DNA of 64,000 nucleotides from Tridacna crocea (lineage: Eukaryota > Mollusca > Bivalvia > Cardiida > Cardiidae): assembly GCA_943736015.1 (NCBI GenBank), contig OX031060.1, positions 25,931,231 through 25,995,230 of the forward strand, given 5' to 3'. Below, piece by piece: positions 1 through 10,412 of this stretch (positions are counted from its first letter, which is position 1; every line of letters starts with the position of its first letter). A program made the translations under genes and the position numbers. The notes below the pieces were generated by a model that was given only the letters and a program-made list of their open reading frames with translations, was not told the DNA's origin and did no database searches.

Positions 1-82
1 TTTTTTTTCTTTTCCAACAATGTTTTCAAAAGGCTTCTTTTCCAGGAGCGTCAAAAGTTGTCCTTGTGTGGTAAAGGATTAA
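1..82 (-). mobile_element. F1 element, right part, cut by window edge
   Basis: Right hairpin arm and arm A, ending GTGTGGTAAAGGATTAA at 82. Confidence 0.75.
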
Positions 83-138
83 ACGTGACTCAACACTGTG
101 TTTGTCTTTGAAATGATAAAAAAAAAAGAAAAATTTTT

Positions 139-209
139 CTCCATTTTCCATAATGTTTCAAAAGCCTTTTTTTGTAAGGATTGTTGAAAAGTCCAAACTT
201 TGCGGTTAA
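139..209 (-). mobile_element. F1 fragment, decayed
   Basis: Hairpin arm CTCCATTTTCCATAATG, then a worn arm A ending GGTTAA at 209. Confidence 0.45.
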
Positions 210-288
210 AAAATTGCATGTAATTGGTTTTCATCAGTTTCATATTCATCAACAAATCTTTCCTAAGCAGCCGCATATTTGTGGTTTT

Positions 289-345
289 AAGTCTTCACCA
301 GATAACAAAATTTTAGACTTGCCTATATCTAAAACATTGGCAGAC
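289..345 (-). mobile_element. F1 fragment, arm B only
   Basis: AGATAACAAAATTTTAGACT followed by AAAACATTGGCAGAC matches the outer part of arm B; the hairpin is gone. Confidence 0.45.
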
Positions 346-466
346 ATTGAATATATCTCCAATGATGAGATTTGTAACCTTTTTCCTCGTTTTATTTTGA
401 AAAGACAGGATAGTGTGAAGCATTGAATTTTACCTTAAAAAAAAAAAAGTCAAATACATGTACTCA

Positions 467-681
467 TTAACTCATTACCAAAAGACAAAATTTTAAGCTT
501 GTCAAAATCAAAAGCATTTGCAGACGACAAAATAAAAGTGACTGAAAATTTGAAATTTGTTTTGTGAAGGGTATAAAACACTGTGGAAAAAGGAGAAAAT
601 GCTGGTCATTTTCTTCTTCTCCAGTGTTTTCTATAGGCTGCTTTCTTGGGGTCATCAAAAGAAGGGTGTGGTGACGGGTTG
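467..681 (-). mobile_element. F1 element, full length with damaged hairpin
   Basis: TTAACTCATTACC start, intact arm B, hairpin shortened to AATGCTGGTCATTTTC, degraded right end GTGACGGGTTGA. Confidence 0.8.
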
Positions 682-713
682 ACAGGTTTTCCACTTTTCA
701 TTTTTGTCGTCAA

Positions 714-914
714 TATCCTTTACTACAAAATCCAGAGATTTAACGACAAAATAGGGAGAGGTTTTGAAAAATATGATGGGAAAAGTAATAAATGCAACAG
801 AGTTTTCCAATCTGCAAGAACCAAATCCATTCTTTGGAGCCAAGTTGACTTTGTTATCTGCAAATGCTTTCAGTTTTGACAGGTCTAAATCTTTAATATA
901 CGGTGAAGAGTTAA
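714..914 (+). mobile_element. F1 element, decayed; shares TTAA with next
   Basis: Worn arm A and hairpin, clear arm B (TATCTGCAAATGCTTTCAG). Its right TTAA (911-914) is the left TTAA of the next copy. Confidence 0.65.
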
Positions 915-1139
915 CTCATTACCGAATGACAAAATTTCAAACTGTTCCAAATTGAAAGCATTTGCAGACGACAAAATAAAAGTGACTCAAAAACTGAAAT
1001 TTGTTTTGGGAAGGATAGTCAATATTGTGGGAAAAGGAGAAAATGCTGGTTACCAGCATTTTCTCCTTTTTCCACAAAGTTTTCAAAAGGCTTCTTTCAA
1101 AGGGTCTTTTAAAGTCGGGACTGTGTGGTAGAGAGTTTA
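911..1139 (-). mobile_element. F1 element, full length
   Basis: Hairpin AGGAGAAAATGCTGGTTACC and its complement are intact apart from the outermost pairs. The right end is GAGAGTTTAG, so the terminal TTAA is lost. Confidence 0.85.
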
Positions 1140-1225
1140 GCAACCTGTGTTCAGGCAAGTTAAAATGTATATTTCAAAAGAAACATTTTTCAAAAAATTA
1201 AATCAACTTTTGCTGCCTTTGAATC

Positions 1226-1284
1226 CAGTGTAGATCAAAATCAGGCTGCAAAGAATATGCATCCTGATCTTTGATCTACACTGG
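1226..1284. repeat. F3 palindromic element
   Basis: CAGTGTAGATCAAAATCAGG opposed to CCTGATCTTTGATCTACACTG; the innermost part is diverged. Confidence 0.75.
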
Positions 1285-1503
1285 CTCCTTTGCTTAAACA
1301 CTGTATTTAGAGCAACCTTGAAAATGTGATTACTTGGGATTTACTTTTTGATTGAAAGTACCTTTTGAGTTTAATAGGAGCTCAAAGGGTTTACTTTGTA
1401 AACAATTTTCATATTCAACTGTAGAAACTAGAGCTATCACTAAACATGATTATACCCCCATCAGCTCATTGTCAAAAAAAAACAGGTCTTTGTCACAGAA
1501 TGC

Positions 1504-1692
1504 AGAATGGTTTAGTTGGTTGGTTGGTTGTATTGGGGTTTAATGCCACTTTAACAGCTAAGGTCATATCATGGCGGTCTGCTTCAGCAGAGGTGAGAGG
1601 CGAAAATACACCGTAAAGAAAGTTTGCCTCAACCGGGTATCGAACTCACAACCACCAGATCATGAGTCCAACATGCTCACCACTGAGCCAAA
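1504..1692 (-). mobile_element. tRNA-derived SINE
   Basis: On the minus strand the head reads TGGCTCAGTGGTGAGCATG (box A-like) and, 30 bp on, GTGAGTTCGATACCCGG (box B). A body then ends in the GTTAAAGTGGCATTAAACCCC tail domain seen in several mollusc and other metazoan SINEs. Confidence 0.7.
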
Positions 1693-1739
1693 AGTACAAA
1701 AGTAGGAGTTGAAAAAAGTTTAAGGGGAGATAATTTAAC

Positions 1740-1957
1740 AATACATGGCAGCAAGGTCATGAAAATTGCACATGCACAACTTCATATAGGAATACTGTGG
1801 GTAAATTTGAGTTCAGTACGTTAAAAAGTCTTGGGGTATTGCTCTAGACAAAACTGTGTCTACAGACAAGCTGACAGATGGATGGGCGGGCAGACGGACA
1901 TACAGGCAGCAAGGGCGACTCGAGTATACCCGTCTCCACTTCATTGTAAGGGTATAA
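1740..1957. repeat. Unclassified dispersed-repeat-like sequence
   Basis: Contains a run of CAGACGGACATACAGGCAG ending GGGCGACTCGAGTATACCC, a layout reminiscent of mollusc dispersed repeats with short tandem cores. It abuts the next element. There is no second copy here to prove it. Confidence 0.35.
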
Positions 1958-1959
1958 AA

Positions 1960-2184
1960 ATAAATTTCATTTGGTTGCCATGGCAACAAGAGTTTTTGAT
2001 GGAATCAAAATCTGTGAACACTATTTAAAGAGGACTTCCCAAGGCACATTCCAGCCAAGTTTGGTCTAAATTGGCCCAGTGTTTTAACAGGAGTTGATGT
2101 TTGAAGAATTCTTGACAACGCACGACAGACACAAGGATATCCTAAAAGCTCTCCTTGAGCATGTTGTGCTCAGGTGAGTTAAAA
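1960..2184. mobile_element. Pearl/BIV160-like element, right end only
   Basis: Matches 4430-4686 along its length, from TTGCCATGGCAAC through CAAGTTTGGTCTAAATTGGC to the end CTTGAGCATGTTGTGCTCAG. The tandem core is absent. Confidence 0.75.
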
Positions 2185-2380
2185 AGTTGAATGGATAGGC
2201 AACATGAGAAATGTACCTAATTAATTTCTGCAGGGGTATTGTAAGAAATCTGAATATTATATGACCTGTGTCAATTATTTTGATCAGACTGCTATGTACT
2301 CGCAATCTAATCTGGATCTGTTTTCTTCCATATATTGCCAAAAATCTGGCACCAAATGATAAAATTTCATCAATACATAC

Positions 2381-2533
2381 TGTCTACACTCCACTTTTGT
2401 TGCGTCCAGGACCCAAGCTGTGGAAGATTGAGGATACGGTTTATCACCTCTAAGATCACTAACAGTTTCTGTTTCTGTCCTAACTCAGACTGTGAGACTT
2501 CAGGCACCTCCACCTTAATTCCAGCTAACTTCT
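2381..2533 (-). CDS. parvin: Parvin, coding exon 5 (CH domain 1, continued)
   Basis: Encodes residues 124-174 plus one base. It begins EKLAGIKVEVPEVSQSELGQ, then KQKLLVILEVINRILNLPQL, and ends KWSVDS. This matches the parvin stretch EKL---KL-V-EV-QSE--QKQKL--VLE-IN--L-LP---KW-VDS. The acceptor is TCCTATTACAG and the donor GTAGACA|GTATGT. Phase 1 entry fits exon 4. A few extra residues (GSWTQQ) lie between LP and KW compared with human. No exon for the next CH segment was found in 1-2380, so the gene continues outside the window. Confidence 0.95.
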
Positions 2534-2617
2534 CTGTAATAGGACAAATAACGTCTATTCAACATACAAGTATTAATTGTATCCATAGGATAAACCCTTA
2601 ATCTGACAATCACTGGT

Positions 2618-2846
2618 TTTAGCTCTTTACCAAACATCAAAATTCTAGACTGGTCCAAATGGAAAGCATTTGCAGATAACAAAAAAAATGTGACTAGAAA
2701 ATTGAAACTTGGGTTGGGAAGCGAAGAAAACATTGTGGGAAAAGGAGAAAATGCTGGTTAATAGCATTTTCTCCTTTTCCCACAATGTTTTCAAAAGGCC
2801 TCTTTCTCAGGATCATTAAAGTTCGGATTGTGTGGTAGAGCGTTAA
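2618..2846 (-). mobile_element. F1 element, full length, just upstream of parvin exon 5
   Basis: Lies 85 bp upstream of the exon 5 acceptor in gene direction. Loop GGTTAATAGC; right end GTAGAGCGTTAA. Confidence 0.82.
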
Positions 2847-2847
2847 A

Positions 2848-3017
2848 GACCCTGAAGAATGAGCCTAGTTACTAGCCTTTTTTTCTTTTCCCACATGGTT
2901 TTCCACTCTTTCACTGAGTCTTGACAACTAGCATAATGTTTGCTACATTCAATATGTTGCATGCAAATGCCCTCAATACTGACTAGTCTAAAAATTCTGT
3001 CATCTGGTAAGGAATTA
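2848..3017 (+). mobile_element. F1 fragment, arm A missing
   Basis: Begins inside arm A two bases after the previous copy; worn hairpin, arm B ending GTAAGGAATTAA. Confidence 0.6.
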
Positions 3018-3106
3018 ACTGCTTCAAGAAAAAGAAAGTCTCCCATTATTGGGATGGATAAATACATTTTTTATGAACATGCTAGCTTTGAAAGACATTT
3101 TAGAAA

Positions 3107-4688
3107 CAAGAGGGCCAAGATGGCCCTGGATCGCTCACCTGAGTTTTGAGATGACCATACCCTATTTTTTTTTTTTTTTTGAGGTATTGAAACATTGGAA
3201 CCAAATTTATAATTTTGCTGAGCAATTTTCAAAAGGTCACATGTAAAATTCATTTCCAAATCTGACCATCAGTTTCAAAAAGAAGAATTTTTAAGAATTC
3301 TTCATTTCTGTATAAGAGCAAGTATCCCCCATCCACGAGAGCCATGTTTCTTGATGGATCAAAATTTACGAACAAGTTTTGAAAAGGGTCACCCAAGGAA
3401 CATTTCGGAAAATTTCTTTTAAAATCTGACCAGGGTTTCAGAGAAAGAGAATTTTCAAGAATATCATCATGTCCATATAGTGCAAGTAGCTCCCATTCAC
3501 AAGAGCAAGGATCACCCAAGGAACATCTCTGTCAAATTATTTTAAAATCTGACTAGGGGTTTCAGAGAAAAAGAATTTTCAAGAATTTCTTCATTTCCAT
3601 ATATTGCAAGTAGCCCCCATTCACCAGAGCCATGTTTCTTCATGGATCAAAATTTTGTGAACAGTTTTTGAAAAGGGTCACCCAAGGATCATCACTGTGA
3701 AATCATTTTAAAACCTGTCCAGCCATTTCAGAGAAGAAGAATTTTTAAAAATTTCTTCATTTCCCTAGAGTGCAAGTAGCCCCCATTCACCAGAGCCATG
3801 TTTCTTGACGGATTAAAATTTTGTGAACAATTTTTGAAAAGGGTCACCCAAGGAATATCCCAGAGAAATTATTTCAAAATCTGACCAGTGGTTTCAGAGA
3901 AGAAAAATTTTTAAGAATTTCCTCATTTCCCAATAGTGCAAGAAGCCCCCATTCACCAGAGCCATGTTTCTTGACGGATCAAAATTTCGCGAACAATTTT
4001 TGAAAAGGGTCACCCAAGGAACATCTCTGTGAAATTATTTCAAAATCTGACCAGCAGTTTCGGAGAAGAAGATTTTTTAAGAATTCCTTCATTTCTGTAT
4101 AGTGCAAGTAGCCCCCGCTCACCAGAGCCACATTTTTTGACGGATCAAAATTTCACGAACAAGTTTTGAAAAGGGTCACCCAAGGAACATATCTGTGAAA
4201 TTATTTCAAAATCCAACCAGCGGTTTCAGAGGAGAAGATTTTTTAAGAATTCCTTCATTTCTGTATAGTGCAAGTAGCCCCCATTCACCAGAGCCACAAT
4301 TTTTGACGGATCAAAATTTCACGAACAGTTTTTGAAAAGGGTCACCCAAGGAACATATCTGTGAAATTATTTCAAAATCCGACCAGGGGTTTCAGAGGAG
4401 AAGATTTTTAAAGAATTTGCTAAAAAATTCCATTTCGTTGCCATGGCAACCAGAGTTTTTGACGGAATCAAATTCTGTGAACAATTTTTAAAGAGGACCT
4501 CCCAAGGAACATTCCTGCCAAGTTTGGTCCAAATTGGCCCAGCGGTTTAGGAGGAGTTGATGTTTAAAGAATTGTTGACGACGCACGACGCACGACGCAC
4601 GACGGACGACGCACGACGGACGACGCACGACGGACAGCCAGTGACCCTAAAAGCTCCCCTTGAGCACGTTGTGCTCAGGTGAGCTAAA
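3107..4688. mobile_element. Pearl/BIV160-like element with 166-bp tandem core
   Basis: Begins ACAAGAGGGCCAAGATGGCC, then GCTCACCTGAG; ends GAGCACGTTGTGCTCAGGTG, so CTCACCTGAG and CTCAGGTGAG form inverted ends. The core is a tandem array: GAGCCA landmarks at 3627, 3793, 3959, 4125 and 4291 are each 166 bp apart, with irregular earlier units at 3338 and 3504. It resembles mollusc pearl elements and the related roughly 160-bp satellites; that assignment is from memory of the layout. No coding sequence is seen. Confidence 0.75.
4574..4642. repeat. GACGCAC/GACGGAC minisatellite
   Basis: Short tandem CGACGCACGA/CGACGGACGA units near the right end of the pearl-like element. The 1960-2184 copy has only one such unit (GACAACGCACGACAGAC). 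Confidence 0.85.
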
Positions 4689-4852
4689 AATAAAACAAAT
4701 GGAAATAACAAGAAACTGCTCCTTTCCAAACAATCTTTTCTAGGCTGGTAGTAAAGTATATTTCCCTTACCTCAAAGTTTAATTTTGTCCTTGGTACAAT
4801 TTGTGAAACATTTTGGTTACTTTAAATCTCTACCACACAATCCCGATTATTA

Positions 4853-5212
4853 GGGTAGTAGACCCCTAATACATCTAGTGCTGCATTGCATAACCTTTTC
4901 TTGGTAGTTGATAAATACGGATTTATACAGGTATAATACTGTTGCAAATTTTTAACCGTTCAGAAATTTCTTTTTTGCCATCTTGAAATTTTTTGTAGAT
5001 ACTTTTGTTCATTTCCAGAAAAGGGAAGTAATTGCTATATTTTTTGTAATGAAAATATAGTGGTTTTAGATTCATAAATGATAATTCTAGAGAAGACAAG
5101 AAGGGAAAAGTGGCTTAGTTAAAACAGTACACTCTTTTTCAATCAAGCAAATTTTCTAGGATGATATTATTGTGGAAATAGCTGTTTTCTATTAGGGGTC
5201 TACTGCGTTAAT
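4853..5212. mobile_element. F2 element, about 360 bp
   Basis: Similar along its length to 43260-43638. Ends GTAGTAGACCCCTAA and GGGGTCTACTGCGTTAA form an inverted pair. Its right TTAA (5209-5212) is also the left TTAA of an F1 copy. Confidence 0.75.
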
Positions 5213-5410
5213 AATGATGCTGAGAAAGAAGCTTATAGAAAACATTGTGGGAAAGGAGAAAATGCTGGTAACCAGCATTTTCTCCTTTTCCCACAATATT
5301 TTCTACCCTATAAATGTCAGAAATCATCATGTAACCAAGATTTAATATGTTGTCTGCATATGCTTTGAATTTGGTCCAATCCAAAAACTTGTTGTTTGGT
5401 AAAGAGTTAA
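5209..5410 (+). mobile_element. F1 element, arm A shortened
   Basis: Perfect inner hairpin; arm B begins CCCTATAAATGTCAGAAATC, the subtype also seen at 41802 and (inverted) 23454. Confidence 0.82.
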
Positions 5411-5446
5411 AAAAAGGCTGTAGTATAACATGTAACTGTTTATCAT

Positions 5447-5672
5447 GCAAAAAAAATATCAGTCTTGACCACTCTGAAAGCTTCTGCAGTGGACAAATTG
5501 AATGGTGACCCTAATTATGAGATTTATTTCTAAAAGTGTAGATAACAGTGAGCTAAAGAGAAAAAGCTAGTTACAAGCATTTTATCCATTTCCAGCGATG
5601 TTTTCAGAAATCTCTTTTCCTCGGGGCTTGTTTAAACATGAGATTGCTTGGTAAAGGGCTTAGAAACCAACC
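5447..5672 (-). mobile_element. F1 element, decayed
   Basis: Arm B piece GAAAGCTTCTGCAGTGGACA, hairpin GCTAGTTACAAGC, end GGTAAAGGGCTTAG. Confidence 0.5.
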
Positions 5673-5765
5673 ACACATTAAATTAAGACCTCTTTTAGCT
5701 CTAGCTCTGAAACATAAGCATTCATTTTCCAGGGTATAAAGATAAAGACGATGACCGTATTTTAC

Positions 5766-5868
5766 CTATAAGCTTCTGTAATATCTGTCCATCAAACAAA
5801 TCTTCTTCAATATCCTTAACGATAATTCTGTCATCAGCAAGGACATCATTTATCCAGTCAAGTAGCAT
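5766..5868 (-). CDS. parvin: Parvin, coding exon 4 (start of CH domain 1)
   Basis: Encodes residues 90-123. It opens MLLDWINDVLADDRIIVKD and continues EEDLFDGQILQKLI, the highly conserved beginning of the first calponin-homology domain of all parvins. Its acidic EEDL-DGQ-LQKL motif is diagnostic. The acceptor is CACTTTTTGCAG and the donor CTTATAG|GTAAAA, ending in phase 1. Intron 4 is 3,232 bp and contains the pearl-like 166-bp array. This exon alone is enough to name the family. Confidence 0.97.
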
Positions 5869-5997
5869 CTGCAAAAAGTGAGAAAGATGATGTTGCAGTA
5901 AAACACTTCCAAGTATGTGAGGAGTCAAGAAATTTAAATAAACTATCAGTGTATTCAACCCATTGAGAAATCATCAAAGTCTAAACTGAACAATCCC

Positions 5998-6147
5998 ATG
6001 ATTTCAGGACCATAAGAAAGAAATCTTTTGAAAAACATTGTGGGAAGAGGAAAAAATGATGGTAATTATGATTTGTGCTAGAATAAATATATTTCTGCAA
6101 ATGCTTTTAATTTGGACATGTCTGAAATTTTGTTGTCTGGTACACTT
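5998..6147 (+). mobile_element. F1 fragment, decayed
   Basis: Left hairpin arm ACATTGTGGGAAGAGG and arm B ending TTGTTGTCTGGTACACTTAA; right hairpin arm missing. It lies in parvin intron 3. Confidence 0.55.
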
Positions 6148-6152
6148 AAACA

Positions 6153-6362
6153 GAGAAAATTTAAAATTGCTAAACTTTTGGGCAAACAACAAATTTCTAG
6201 TACCAAACTTAAGTCTTCAGAATTGTCCCTGAAATGGTAGAAAACATAGTGAGAAAAGGAGAAAATGCTGGTAACCAGCACTTTCTCCTTTTCCCACAAT
6301 GCTATTAGAAGCCTTCTTCCTCAAGGGTTATTAAAACACAGGACTGTATGGTAAAGGGTAAT
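6153..6362 (-). mobile_element. F1 element, worn arm B
   Basis: Strong hairpin GAGAAAATGCTGGTAACC and arm A ending GTATGGTAAAGGGTAA. Confidence 0.72.
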
Positions 6363-6543
6363 ATGAGTAATTCTAAATCTCTATAACTTCATAATAATTA
6401 TTATCCAAACAGACAAGCATAAATAAAAAACCGAGCCTTTGTTAACAACAGAAGTTTCTTCTTTGTTTTTAGTATCACTTACAATGTTGATAACTGATTA
6501 AAGAAAACTGAGACCACATAAACAAGAATTATCAAGAGATCAG

Positions 6544-6739
6544 TGTCCATATTCACCAACTATTCATATGAACATTTTTAGCCTTTTTCTTCAGAATTTC
6601 ATTGATGTGAAAGTAATAGAACTTCTGATTGGCTAAACCATATGGTTTGGCCAATCTGAAGTTCTGTTACTTTCACGATCAGAAAATCTTGAAGAATAAG
6701 ACAAAAAACATTCTTAAGAATGGTTGGTGAATATGGACC
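6544..6739. mobile_element. F5 palindromic element next to parvin exon 3
   Basis: Ends GTCCATATTCACCAAC and GTTGGTGAATATGGAC; an inner inverted pair centres on GGCTAAACCATATGGTTTGGCC. The right edge is about 14 bp from the exon 3 donor. Confidence 0.8.
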
Positions 6740-6753
6740 CAGATTACCGGTAC

Positions 6754-6824
6754 CTTCATTAGCTCTTTGACTTTGGGTTCATCTCTTGAATTAGGTTCTA
6801 TCATAGAACGCTCCTCGTTTTCCT
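6754..6824 (-). CDS. parvin: Parvin, coding exon 3
   Basis: Encodes residues 66-89 (EENEERSMIEPNSRDEPKVK, then ELMK). This aligns directly with the EENE-R-M-DPNSR-DPK-QELMK linker before the first calponin-homology domain of alpha-parvin. The acceptor is CTATTTCACAG and the donor AATGAAG|GTACCG. The exon enters in phase 1 and ends in phase 0. An F5 element begins about 14 bp inside intron 3, unusually close to the donor. Confidence 0.95.
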
Positions 6825-6839
6825 CTGTGAAATAGACCA

Positions 6840-7387
6840 AAAAACAGTTAATCATGTGAGCTGCACTGGACTTCTACAGAATTATTTCCCAGTCTGCTCA
6901 GAACTGTCCATAACTTTAGGACTTATTTCATGGTCTGATGGATCTAGAGTTACCCTTATTTCAGTAAAATATGATTACTGGTTGTAGGTCTTTTTGTCAT
7001 TTTGGTAGGTTTTAAACAGCTATAAGTTTTTGAAATACAGTGAACACTGCTAAAAATAGATGAACAAATTTATAATAATATTTATTGTTTCTAAATGCAT
7101 TTGAGCTATGTTCTATGAATATGGGGTTTAATGCTTCGGCAAAAAGTATCTACCCATAATACCCTAGGTAGCATATCAGAGAACAGTCAACATTTAACAA
7201 TTCACCCAGTATATAATCAGACAAAATGTATTTTTTTTTAATCTATAGTTAGGAGATGACTTATTTTTTACAATGAATCAAGAAGATGGATCAAACATCT
7301 TTTTGCTAGAATGCCATTCAATTCAGTCTCACAATTGCACACCACAATTTAAATATTGCAAGAAAATCATGAGACTTGGCTTTGAAA
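6840..7387. other. Intron 2 sequence without identified elements
   Basis: AT-rich sequence in parvin intron 2. I see no repeat with another copy in the window and no coding signal. Confidence 0.4.
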
Positions 7388-7632
7388 TCGCTGCTAGCAT
7401 TTTATCCTTTTCCCAAAATGGTTTTAGAAGCTTTCTTTCTAGGGGTCCTTAATCCTTAATGAGCAATTTCTCCTTTTCCCACAATGTTTTTCACTCAATC
7501 AGATAATTGTTTCACCATTTGTCTATGTTTTTGGCATCAAATGTTTATTTGCTGCTGAATCAGAAGAGCCTAAAATTGGGATAATTATAAGGTAAAGGGT
7601 TAAGACATTGGATCATCTAGTAAAGGGTTAAC
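7388..7632. mobile_element. Two or three decayed F1 fragments
   Basis: Right half CTAGCATTTTATCCTTTTCC, then an arm GAGCAATTTCTCCTTTTCCC of the GCTCG loop subtype, then two TAAAGGGTTAA ends. Confidence 0.55.
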
Positions 7633-7976
7633 TGAAGTCAAAACAGAAATATGACAAGTATGACACAATCATTACACACTTACAAACAGGACACTGAATC
7701 CCTCCCTTGTTTACTTAGTCAAGAATTTTCCAAAACTAAAAAAATCCCCCCAAAAAATGGAAAACTGACATTTGAGATATCAATCAGGAGATGTCCAACA
7801 ACATAACAGAAGGCAGACATGTTTATACTCATGTTTTTTTCTTTGTCAGAATGTTTTCAAGTTGTCTGCAAAGGCTTATCATCTGTGTAGAGCAAAGTGT
7901 TCAGTTATTTCCTGATAAAAACATCTTCTGGAGCACCAACACAAACAATGACAGGAAATCTTCACATAACATACCC

Positions 7977-8204
7977 TTAACCCTTTCCCACACAAACCCC
8001 AGTTTTTACGCGCCTCCAGTACAAGTCTTTTGAAAACACTGTGGGAAAAGGAGAAATTGCTCATAACGAGCAATTTCTCCATTTCCCACAATGTTTTCCT
8101 CCCATTTGGAGAACTTTCTACCATTTTCATCAAGTTTGAAATTGTCGTCTGCAAACCCTTTCAGTTTGGAAGAGTCTAAAACTTGTTGTTTGGGAAAGGG
8201 TTAA
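7977..8204 (+). mobile_element. F1 element, GCTC-loop subtype
   Basis: Hairpin AAATTGCTCATAACGAGCAATTT instead of the usual ATGCTGGTAACCAGCAT; same arms otherwise. Confidence 0.85.
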
Positions 8205-8219
8205 CTGTGGACTTGCATC

Positions 8220-8449
8220 TTAACTCTTTTCCATACAACAAAATATTAGACTGATCCAAATTGAAAGCAGTTGCAGGTGGTAATTTCAATGTGGTTCAAA
8301 TGGAAAAAATTGTCTTAGACAGGGTATAGAAAGAATTGGGGAAAAGGAGAAAATGCTGTTTACAAGCATTTTCTCCTTTTCCTAAAACTTTTTCACAGAC
8401 TTTCTTCTTCAGGGTCGATAAAACTGAGGACTGAGTGGGGCAGAGTTAA
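8220..8449 (-). mobile_element. F1 element, full length
   Basis: Loop GCTGTTTACAAGC; right end GTGGGGCAGAGTTAA. Confidence 0.8.
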
Positions 8450-8466
8450 CAGTTTAAAACATTTTT

Positions 8467-8644
8467 TATTAGACTACACTATATTTAAAACATTTGCAGA
8501 TGTATGGTATTGTGGCTAAAACTATTGAGATGTTGTTTTTCAACAGGTTAAAACTTTTTGGTACGAGGAGAACATGCTGTTAATCAGTTTTTTTCTCCTT
8601 TTCCCACAATGTTTTCTTAAGTTTTATTGTTTGGTAAAGGGTAA
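8467..8644 (-). mobile_element. F1 element, decayed
   Basis: Remnant ATTTGCAGATG of arm B, right hairpin arm CTCCTTTTCCCACAATG, end GGTAAAGGGTAA. Confidence 0.55.
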
Positions 8645-9009
8645 AACAAAAAAAAAAACATTTCATTCTTTTAAATGTTTCTATTCTGTCTCACTTGCTT
8701 TAGAGTTGGGAAGTTTAAAATAAATTGAACCATACACAACTTTCACATTTCCCTTGCCTATCCACACTTTAGATTTCATTACAATACTAGGTGAAAAAAA
8801 AAAAGTTACTGTTGAAATAAATGTCTTAAAATAGTTCAAGTTTGCTGTGTCCTGTTTTATCATTTAACAATCTGTTTGTATCAGTTATACAGGAAAGTAT
8901 GTATTCTCCACTCTTTTCTACAAGATATGACCATGTTCAACATCTATCTAATCTAAAGCTTAGCAATTAATAACATTTCTAATGATACCACAAAATTCAC
9001 CCCTCTTAC

Positions 9010-9099
9010 CCAGAAAATATCCCTCCGGGCCAATATCAGCTGCTGTTGGACTTGTAGGAGACTCAATGGCATGTTTCCCTTCTTCTTGAAGTTCAATGG
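9010..9099 (-). CDS. parvin: Parvin, coding exon 2
   Basis: Encodes residues 36-65 and reads through AIELQEEGKHAIESPTSP. It matches the ELQEEG-NAI-SP segment of vertebrate parvins and keeps a proline-rich tract. The acceptor is AAATTTTAG (AG at 9101-9100) and the donor is CTGG|GTAAGA. Entry and exit are both phase 1, so exon 1 or the 19-bp exon at 12545-12563 could be joined to it in frame. Intron 2 is 2,185 bp and holds several F1 elements. Confidence 0.93.
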
Positions 9100-9222
9100 C
9101 TAAAATTTAAAGATAAAAGCAGAAATAACTTCATAAACTCCATAACTGTATAGGAATTATTTTTTGACAAAAAAAGAAAACAACCTGTCAGCCCTTTCTC
9201 CGAAACCTCCTTCATTAACCCT

Positions 9223-9415
9223 CTAACACTTTACCAAATGACAAATTCTAAGTATCTGTAGACAATGTACTAAATCTTGTTAAAGTGATGATTTCTGACT
9301 TTGATAGGGTGGAAAATATTGCAGGAAAAGGAGAAAATACTGGTTACTTTCCAATGTTTTCCACAGGCTTCTTTCTCAGGGTTGTTAAAAGTCGGGTTGT
9401 GTAGTAAAGAGTTAA
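9223..9415 (-). mobile_element. F1 element, shortened; shares TTAA with next
   Basis: Left hairpin arm present, most of the right arm deleted; arm A ends GTAGTAAAGAGTTAA. Confidence 0.7.
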
Positions 9416-9622
9416 CTCTTTATAAAATGACAAAATTTTTAGACTAATCCAAAGTGAAAGCATTTGCAGACGAGAAAAAAAATTACTGTGATTGAAAAAT
9501 GGATATTAATTGTTGGATTGGTAGAAAACATTGTGGGAAATGGAGAAAATGCTGGTCAATAACATTTCTTCCTTTTCTCTTCTTGCATGGGTCATTCAGC
9601 CAGGATTCAGTAGTAATCTGAT
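9412..9622 (-). mobile_element. F1 element, right half decayed
   Basis: Good arm B and left hairpin arm ACATTGTGGGAAATGG; right half eroded. Confidence 0.65.
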
Positions 9623-10412
9623 TTTAACATTACTATAAATGATCTATTGCTTCTGTGATGTAAGTAAAAAGTGTTTCAAGAGTGAGTTCTTGACTGAGAC
9701 TTTGTTTTCTAAAAAATATTTCACTGGTAAGAACATTCTAAAATTAATCAGTACCAAAATTTGAAACACGACATCTATTGTTTTCTCTTTTTTTTTGGGG
9801 GGGGGGGGGGGGAAAGCCTATTATCTCTCCATAACCTTTACATAGGTCAGCTTGCGAAAGAGCTGTAATACCAAATACTATGAATAAATTTTATCATTTT
9901 AGGAATTTCAAGTGATAAAACTTGAAAAAAGCATGTCCTCCAGAATTTTCTGGGTTGACTTACTTTGACTCAATTTAGAATTGGATAATACCTGTACTAA
10001 TACAGCTGCTAGTTAAGAGTTTACCATTGAAAACTGAGATGGAAATTTTAAGAAATTGTGTGTGTTGATAAATATGAAAATAAAGACGATGTTTCCAAGA
10101 ATGCCATGGAGGGCCAAGTTATCTCAATATTTATTTTATAGCGATATCCGAATATACGGCCACTTTGTAAGTAAACAGTTCGAGCAAGTCTGAAATCTTT
10201 CTCCAAAATTAAAGTACTCTAAAAAATGAAATGGTCTATCTATCTCTAGACGGTTCACAAGTTCAAGGATCAATTAATTCGGCAAGTCTTAAACTAGCAA
10301 CACAAAAATAAACGAGATCGAGGGATTTCCACTAGCAGATCCGGTCCTTATTTGGGCATGGAATTTAAGACAAATCTTAGACAGATACAACAATTTTATT
10401 AATTTCAACAAC
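9622..10412. other. Parvin intron 1, mostly unique sequence
   Basis: No repeat with a second copy in the window is seen here, apart from a poly-T/poly-G run near 9790-9812. Confidence 0.45.
9789..9812 (+). repeat. Poly-G run after poly-T
   Basis: About 20 consecutive G following eight T, inside parvin intron 1. Confidence 0.85.

Noticed and set aside
2084..2341. Minus-strand frame just downstream of parvin exon 5
   Set aside because: Lies past the exon 5 donor and is made of the pearl-like element end; not the next parvin exon.
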